From assembly GCA_032718475.1 (NCBI GenBank), contig JAUCBJ010006240.1:1-21363 (forward strand): a stretch of 21,363 bases of DNA, in the 5' to 3' direction. Under the pieces are notes generated by a model that saw only the letters and a list, made by a program, of their open reading frames with translations, searched no databases and had not been told where the DNA came from. This document shows positions 16,701 through 21,363 of the stretch, in pieces. Numbering within the stretch: position 1 is the stretch's first letter; each line of letters begins with the position of its first letter. The stretch comes from Nemertoderma westbladi. Taxonomy: Eukaryota > Xenacoelomorpha > Nemertodermatida > Nemertodermatidae. The position numbers and the translations under genes were made by a program.

Positions 16701-18418
16701 ATCGTTTCCAGGGCCAGTTGAATGGGTTCAGGAAGGCCTGGAAGGCGATAGAGGATCATTACGGCGATCCGGAACAGATCATTGATGACGCCATATTCCA
16801 CCTCACTGATGGGGTGAGGGTTGAAACACCAGACGAGATGACCGAATACAGCGATCGAATAAATCAGCTGATTAATTCCATCGAGACGATGGGCGAGACC
16901 TACCATCTCAAGGCGGGCGGGCTGCTGAATCAAGTGGTTGATGTACTACCACTACATCTGCGTCGCAGCTGGGCGCAGCAGGTGACAAAGATTACAGCCA
17001 CGCAACATCGCCGAGCAACGCTAGGAGAATTTGCTGACTTCATGGAGTACAAGGCAGCGAGCGCTAATCAGCGCTGTCTAAAATACCCCAAGGATAAAGG
17101 GCGAAGTCGACAGGAACAAGGAGACCGTGGGAAAAGGGAATACCCCACGGGTCGTTTCAAATCCAATTGGAAGTCGAGCAATACCCAAAAATTCGCCTGT
17201 AACAACGTTGGGGACAACAACTACAGGGGTAGACCGTCGGAACCGGCGCATAACCGAGCGACGGGCCGATCGCCTTCGCGGGAGAGCAGTCGGGGCGGGT
17301 CGACCCCACCAACTAACAATCGACAGGTCCGCTTCGAAGAATCTAAAAGCGGAAGCACCCCACCCACAGCGAGCAGGGGAAGTGGGCAATGGGTGAAAGA
17401 TGTCTTCCATATAGACATCGGGGAGTTCCCTTTCAACGAAGAAAGGTATTGCCAGTTCCATAGGGGAACGTCTCACAGAACGATTGAGTGCAGAAACTGG
17501 CAGAAGATGGACGCCGACACACACAAGGCGTATGCTAGGAAGCATCACTTGTGTTGGACTTGTGCTCGAACAGGGCACTCTGGGCGGGCATGCCCATACG
17601 ATAGTAAGAACACAGAGGGGGACGGTAAGTCCACCGAGCAGCAGGCGCATAAACATGCAGATAGTAGGACAGCGGGGGAGAGGGTGGCCGATAAACAGGT
17701 GGCCTTCCCTGTCTTTCCCATGAGACGGAGGTTGCGGAAACCACCGAAGATTAAACCCTATGTGTACCTGAGGATTGTTGCATTAGCGGTATGTGATAAC
17801 CGCGGTCAGCAGGTAACCACTTTGGGGCTCTTAGACGGAGGTTCAGCGATAACGATGATGGACAGAGTGGTTGCAGACCGCCTTCAAGTTAAACGAAGGA
17901 AGGCATTTATGCAACTCTGTACCATCGCTAATCCGGACAGAGACGTAGAGTACGACTTGATTCTATGTCGATTAAAATCTATTGTGACATATTCCCAATA
18001 TAAGTCGGACCTTGTTGAGGCTCGGGTTCTACCCGAGCTCAACGTACCGGCAGACCGGCCCTCGGCCGATGAAATCCAACAATACACATACGCCCGAGGA
18101 CTGAACTTTAACATACCCAATGACCTGGATGTACCCTATGTATCAGTACTTATTGGTATAGATTGCCCAGGTTCTCACCGGCTACTGCAACCTACCATCG
18201 AAGGACCAGACCCCGAAAGGGACCCTCAGGTCATGCTAACCCCATATGGTTGGTGTATGACGGGACCCGTAAAGGACATCGATGAGCAGCCCGACAGACA
18301 CAGCGCAGGGCTGGCTAGACCAGTCTTCACCGTGGCCGGGAAAGGGGACCCCGCCGAGTCTTCGGAACTCACATTGGAGGAGGTTCGAGAACGGAGGAAG
18401 AAACCAGACGCGACCTAG
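13736..18418 (+). CDS. BEL/Pao Gag-protease with very long N-terminal extension
   Basis: The 1560-residue frame has no internal stop. Residues 1 to about 920 are low-complexity and disordered: Pro/Ser/Arg-rich parts, a helical segment (about 205-290), a long charged helix rich in Glu, Arg and Ala (about 342-440, ERLDREETLEREF...), a Thr/Val-rich stretch (about 505-550), and a duplicated GGPGIF.GPPPPGA unit (about 556-587). From about 925 (MLHIIREQNELPKSLAFKFNG) to 1110 comes the DUF1759-type Gag core of BEL/Pao elements. Zinc knuckles follow at C1239-H1242-H1247-C1252 and C1273-C1276-H1281-C1286 (CWTCARTGHSGRAC). A retropepsin-like domain (DUF1758) contains LLDGGSAIT, with the catalytic Asp at 1367. 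It would form the particle shell and cleave the polyprotein. The ATG at 13736 is the first in frame. The frame is continued by Pol in the -1 frame. The long N-terminal part is unusual. Confidence 0.85.
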   Translation: MSDSLLSGILPATAPGQVEPGVQPATGGAAMAAPATASSPFSDLSNPVSGRGSPAGPSSRESPPIPSTEGSVGRPTGTTTPNETRTWVDELITAAMQSLPTELPQQGEPPPPSAGPARFPEEHQRRERSRSPPSRPEPAIDDDKGSGVDPDREPSQLIPALPKHPARGRSRERSDRTNPMGRPNGTTNRRKLRSSSDPNRPLAQLDTGVIERAGRQFRLQRRRLETWATAGQPDIDLAAALEVVNDYLRILGEQGAEEEAKHWETDIGGILDDAFDKCLFNQQVRVGNIFIGIPSQPQNGWTGITLAGDGIDQDEIQPGDSASQPRGSNSNASDPIQNRVEYEEALFEMERLDREETLEREFMNQKLECERVASEAAQRVIEAAQRSNREADEAARRADREEIAREKLRADNKVRDEARLLAIRKLAIAQARGVKGGSTAGSGVGSRVSNNSVRSARASPGRRTSELSRPASVIGLHKDPAHPARKQPVGPGGASVTWSGEFGGVPVGVAAATIAPTVSTPPIVVVPTVVTTHTTTPTISTTPNIIPTVIRETSFYGGPGIFMGPPPPGATRKGGPGIFTGPPPPGAARITAIQELPPAAMKPPQAAPAVVVVDTDEVNEPRGSAMYYPTQNRGGLPAEEATQGEREGELQVGQGEPAVGFRVTQGEVDTASTHTQSHASREADHQGLRVLTSLKLLQDNTGKLIIAEQGEQGSSPTANSRGLRVGAPEFAPAVDNTASRGRVNRQSGTVGFAPRTAPTISETAARAGDLQTDRGDGRESASERPDATAHRSRPESRYLAELCRKGGSPSPPPRTTMRSFGNSEWPQQNSIYERTTHPDPPPSGRRTGESPGREQYPDYPRPGSRLGEPGFELPPLAYPTNGVGRYIDPFGPSEEPTSTRADSSPHVYNDTNSTHDNEAVSTAKMLHIIREQNELPKSLAFKFNGKHPEEYIQFRALFSNEILTKEMSDTRRLTYLATYLAGDPRKLVNRFQGQLNGFRKAWKAIEDHYGDPEQIIDDAIFHLTDGVRVETPDEMTEYSDRINQLINSIETMGETYHLKAGGLLNQVVDVLPLHLRRSWAQQVTKITATQHRRATLGEFADFMEYKAASANQRCLKYPKDKGRSRQEQGDRGKREYPTGRFKSNWKSSNTQKFACNNVGDNNYRGRPSEPAHNRATGRSPSRESSRGGSTPPTNNRQVRFEESKSGSTPPTASRGSGQWVKDVFHIDIGEFPFNEERYCQFHRGTSHRTIECRNWQKMDADTHKAYARKHHLCWTCARTGHSGRACPYDSKNTEGDGKSTEQQAHKHADSRTAGERVADKQVAFPVFPMRRRLRKPPKIKPYVYLRIVALAVCDNRGQQVTTLGLLDGGSAITMMDRVVADRLQVKRRKAFMQLCTIANPDRDVEYDLILCRLKSIVTYSQYKSDLVEARVLPELNVPADRPSADEIQQYTYARGLNFNIPNDLDVPYVSVLIGIDCPGSHRLLQPTIEGPDPERDPQVMLTPYGWCMTGPVKDIDEQPDRHSAGLARPVFTVAGKGDPAESSELTLEEVRERRKKPDAT
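13755..13836 (+). repeat. Cluster of four short inverted repeats at the start of Gag
   Basis: Four adjoining stems lie within the first 34 codons: CTGGCA-TAC-TGCCAG (13755-13769), GTTGAACCC-G-GGGTTCAAC (13787-13805), CCCGCC-ACT-GGCGGG (13805-13819) and GGGGCAGC-AATG-GCTGCCCC (13817-13836). All stems are perfect. Confidence 0.85.
18014..18043 (+). repeat. 13-bp hairpin in protease region
   Basis: GTTGAG and CTCGGGT, separated by one unpaired G, pair with ACCCGAG and CTCAAC around a three-base TCT loop. It is one of the strongest stems in the coding region and lies about 300 bp before the Gag/Pol overlap. Confidence 0.8.
18319..18418 (+). promoter_or_regulatory. Gag/Pol overlap, -1 frame
   Basis: The Gag frame ends with TAG at 18416-18418, and the Pol frame opens at 18319, so they overlap by 100 nt. 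Charged helix-like sequence in the Pol frame (RTEEETRRDLERLYD) continues naturally from LTLEEVRER in Gag, which puts the likely crossover near 18380-18400. No canonical X-XXY-YYZ heptamer lies in the Gag phase; GGGAAAG at 18338 is out of phase. Either a non-canonical shift or a single-base deletion would explain the arrangement. Confidence 0.5.
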
Positions 18419-21363
18419 AAAGGCTCTATGATATAGACACCGAGGGCTTATATAACCCAGCCGTGGGCGCCTCACAGGCGGACAAGATATCGACCGATGT
18501 ATTGAACAGGGAGATGATCTTGAGCGGCGGGCATTACTCAGCTCCAATGCTCTGGAAAGATCGAGCAGTACCCTTGGTTAACAATAGAACTATGGCGGAG
18601 ATGAGACTTAACCGACTCAAACGGTCATTGACTAAACACCCTGACAAACACGAATTTGTTGAGAAACAGATTCAGAAGTATATAGACAAAGGGTGGGCCC
18701 GTAAACTCACGGCGGGGGCACCCGAGTCTCCTCGAACTTACTATCTGCCCCTACACGTTACCAAAGGGGCATCCAAGCTGCGACTGGTCAACGACGCAGC
18801 GGCGAAATACTTGGGTAAATCGCTTAATGACTACTTATTAGAGGGACCCAATGTTTTCAATAGCGGGGTTGACATCCTGCTAAGGTTCCGCATGGGCCTC
18901 TACGCCTTCACCTGTGACGTAGAGGCCATGTTTCACCAGGTCTTCGTTTATGAAGACGACGCGGACAGCCAGCGTTTCCTGTGGTATAGTGGGGATCAGC
19001 TGGGCACAGCGCCGGAGGTGTACCAGATGTTGGTACATATCTTTGGGGCTAAGTGTTCTCCGTGTGTGGCCACCACAGCACTACGACGCACTACCACGAG
19101 TGAGTCGGTGGCTCCGCCAGTGAGAGACTTTATAACAAACGATTTTTATGTTGACGATGGGATGAAGTCGGGTAACTCCGAAGCCGACCTCATCCAGCTG
19201 GCCATCACGGCCCGCGACTGCCTTTCCACGGGCGGTTTCAACCTTACCAAGTTCCGCTCCAACTCACCCAAGTTCATGTATGCGATGGACAAGGAAGAGG
19301 GAAAGGTATCAGACCCGAGCGCCGACGATGACAATGGCGACCTCCTGGGGGGAGATATGGGGCAGCCGGCCTCATACATCCCACCAGACTGTGCCAACCC
19401 GGAGACCACCTCGGCACTGGTAACATCAGACCCGAGTAAGCCAGACTCTCGGGTACTGGGCATCTCCTGGGAGAAAGCCTCAGACGTTCTAGAATACAAG
19501 TTTAAGGCTCCTCTTCAGGTGATACATACGAGGAGGGCCTACTTGTCTTTCATTTCACGGATATATGACCCACTGGGCCTCGTGGCACCAAACATACTTG
19601 TAGGAAAACAGATTCTGAGGGAGGTGACTTTAGACAATGGAGCGTGGGATGCTCCGGTGTCTGCCAGGATGGCCGACAGGTGGAACGCCTGGTTAATGAG
19701 CCTGGAACAAATATCCCGTCTCATTATCCCACGGCCTTACTTTCCAAACGGGGACATGGCAGCTGTAGAGCTACATATGTTCGCGGACGCCTCCAGCGTG
19801 GGGTATGGGGCAGTTGCCTACTTGCATCAGCAGTCAGCCAAATACCGCCCACGTCTGGTCTATAGCAAAGCAAGAGTGGCACCCAAAGCACAGGCCACCA
19901 TACCGCGCCTAGAACTAATGGCGTCGGTACTGGCCGTGCAGATGGCCCAGGTCATTATAAGGGCCCTGGGGTGCATCGTACTAGTGAGATATTGGATTGA
20001 TGCCACCACGGTGGTGCTATACATCAGCCACCCGAGTAGGCGATTCAAAGTATTCGTCGCCAACCGGGTGGACTATATCCGCACCCTAACAGAGGTTAGT
20101 GATTGGGGTTACTGTCCCACTGACCAGAACCCAGCTGACCTTGTATCGAGGGGGAGCCTAGAGGTCCCCTTCGAACAGAAAGAAGACCTGTGGCAGCACG
20201 GGCCGGCTTTCCTACCCAACAGGAAGGACTGGCCTTTGTTCCCAGAGGCCAACGCATCGGAGCTTCTGAAAGCGGATCCGGAGGTCCGGGTGTGCTCCAT
20301 GGTGACCACACCGGCGGTTAGAGACCCCCGGATTGATAGGATCATAGACAAGTCCTCAACGTGGAGGAGGACGATCAACAGGGTGGCTTGGTTCATAGCC
20401 TTAGCTAAGTACCGAATAACCAAGACCATACCCGTCAGGTTGCCTCTACAGGAGGCAGAGAGGATGGTAGTGACCTACGTACAGGCCCGAGCTTACCCTG
20501 AGGAGTGGAGGAGGCTCAGGGAGGGTAAGCCTGTACAGAAGAGCAGTCCGCTACGAAAGTTAGCACCCCAGTTGGAGGGTGGTATCATGGTAGCATCCGT
20601 GGCCCGGTTGGCAAACGCCAAGGATTTCATAGTGGCAAGCCAGCCCATGATATTACCTGCGGGCTCCACGGCCCTGAACCAAGTGGTGTGGCAGACACAC
20701 TGTGACATCGCGCATGGGGGTAAGGATGCGACGATTGTGGCGGTGCGTAAACGCTTCACCGCTACTGGACTCAGGCAAACCGTGAGGAAGATCCTCAGCG
20801 GTTGCATTAAATGTAAGAAAATATGGCATAGACGGCTAGAACAGCTGATGGCGCCGCTACCGAAAGATAGGGTAACGGCGGGGCTCGTACCGTTCCACCA
20901 CACAGGAGTGGATATGTTCGGCCCCATCGATTTATACGTTCGATGGACTCGACGAGTACTCAAGACCACGCGAAAGGGGTACGGAATAATATTCGTCTGC
21001 TACGCCACGAGGGCCATAGCACTCGAACTAGTACCAGATGCTTCAGCGGCGGCGTTTCTCAACGCACTGCGGCGCTTTATCGCGCGCCGAGGTGAACCGA
21101 AGAAGATCTCCTCAGACAACGGAACCAACTTCGTCGGTGCTGAACACGAACTAGAAGGAGCACAACAGGCCTTCGTCAAGGGGACGGTGGAGAAGACCCA
21201 AGAACTGGGAATCGAGTGGTCGTTTCACACACCCTATGCCCCTCATATGTCCGGTGTTTGGGAGGCTATGGTGGGCGTGGTGAAACGCCACATTCAGGCC
21301 GTTACACACGGACACGTAGTGACAGAAGATGCGATGAGAACCATCTTCGCCGAGGTCGAAACC
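18319..21363 (+). CDS. BEL/Pao Pol: RT, RNase H and integrase (3' end beyond window)
   Basis: The frame is open from just after a TAG at 18316-18318 to the window edge, over 1,000 codons. RT: CDVEAMFHQV (Asp codon 18916) and FYVDDG (19144-19161). RNase H: FADASSVGYG (Asp 19786), Glu in RLELMA (19912), WIDATT (19999), NPADLVSRG (Asp 20137). Integrase: the H2C2 zinc site (His 20698 and 20713, Cys 20803 and 20812), then the catalytic triad Asp 20911 (GVDMFGP), Asp 21115 (SDNGTNF) and Glu 21262 (GVWEAM). The product copies element RNA into DNA and inserts it. All catalytic residues expected are present, so the copy looks competent. The integrase C-terminus and anything after it are outside the window. 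Pol lacks its own good start and is presumably made by -1 frameshifting from Gag. Confidence 0.9.
18891..18930 (+). repeat. 13-bp hairpin over the first RT catalytic Asp codon
   Basis: CATGGGCCTCTACG pairs with CGTAGAGGCCATG, with one bulged G, around a 13-base loop that itself holds TCACCTGTGA. The catalytic Asp codon (18916-18918) sits at the loop/stem border. A second stem, GTCTTC-GTTTAT-GAAGAC, follows at 18940-18957. Confidence 0.8.

Noticed and set aside
13801-18547. Numerous minus-strand open frames opposite Gag-protease
   Set aside because: They are shadows of a long GC-rich plus-strand frame, and none carries a recognisable domain.
1-21363. tRNA, rRNA or other structural RNA genes
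   Set aside because: No cloverleaf with A/B boxes or rRNA-like stretch was recognised by eye; a covariance-model search was not possible.

Overview
The window looks like nuclear DNA of a metazoan, most likely an aquatic invertebrate. The signs are a spliced THAP-domain exon pair with GT-AG borders, a secreted LDL-receptor class A protein, three kinds of non-LTR retrotransposon (LINE), a BEL/Pao LTR retrotransposon and long AT-rich spacers. Nothing bacterial was seen. The species cannot be named from sequence alone. Nearly the whole window is repeat-derived, and only one gene (5612-6064, minus) is probably a host gene.

Layout. 1-174: tail fragment of an RTE-like LINE (minus). 456-3578: a P-superfamily-like DNA transposon with about 650-bp terminal inverted repeats, a 7-bp target duplication (ATGTGAC), a THAP exon pair and a decayed transposase C-terminal piece. 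3785-5356: a composite satellite of units about 150 bp long, interrupted or capped by two copies of a poly-G-led module. 5612-6064 (minus): an intronless gene for a small secreted protein with three LDLa modules. 6503-7844: a 5'-truncated LINE with a short A-tail and a 14-bp target duplication. 8045-8395 (plus) and 8400-10697 (minus): two damaged copies of the RTE-like family, tail to tail. 10705-11285: a 66-bp minisatellite that stays in frame with a second, CR1/Jockey-like RT (11290-12640).

12650 to the window end: a BEL/Pao element. It has a probable 5' LTR and leader, a 1560-codon Gag-protease frame (13736-18418) and a Pol frame (18319 to the window end). Pol carries RT, RNase H and integrase, has no stop and runs off the window. 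The two frames overlap by 100 nt in a -1 relation. Unlike the other elements, this one appears to be coding-competent, and it is clearly more GC-rich than its surroundings.

Most noteworthy are: (i) the roughly 900-residue N-terminal extension of the BEL Gag, with a long charged helix and many short perfect inverted repeats in its coding DNA; (ii) the proline-rich minisatellite fused in frame to an RT, with its only upstream ATG created by one base change in one repeat unit; (iii) the P-like element whose long inverted repeats are themselves built of internal repeats; and (iv) the poly-G-led satellite modules. No evidence was seen for a new multi-gene system. Assignments rest on motif recognition, because no database search could be run.
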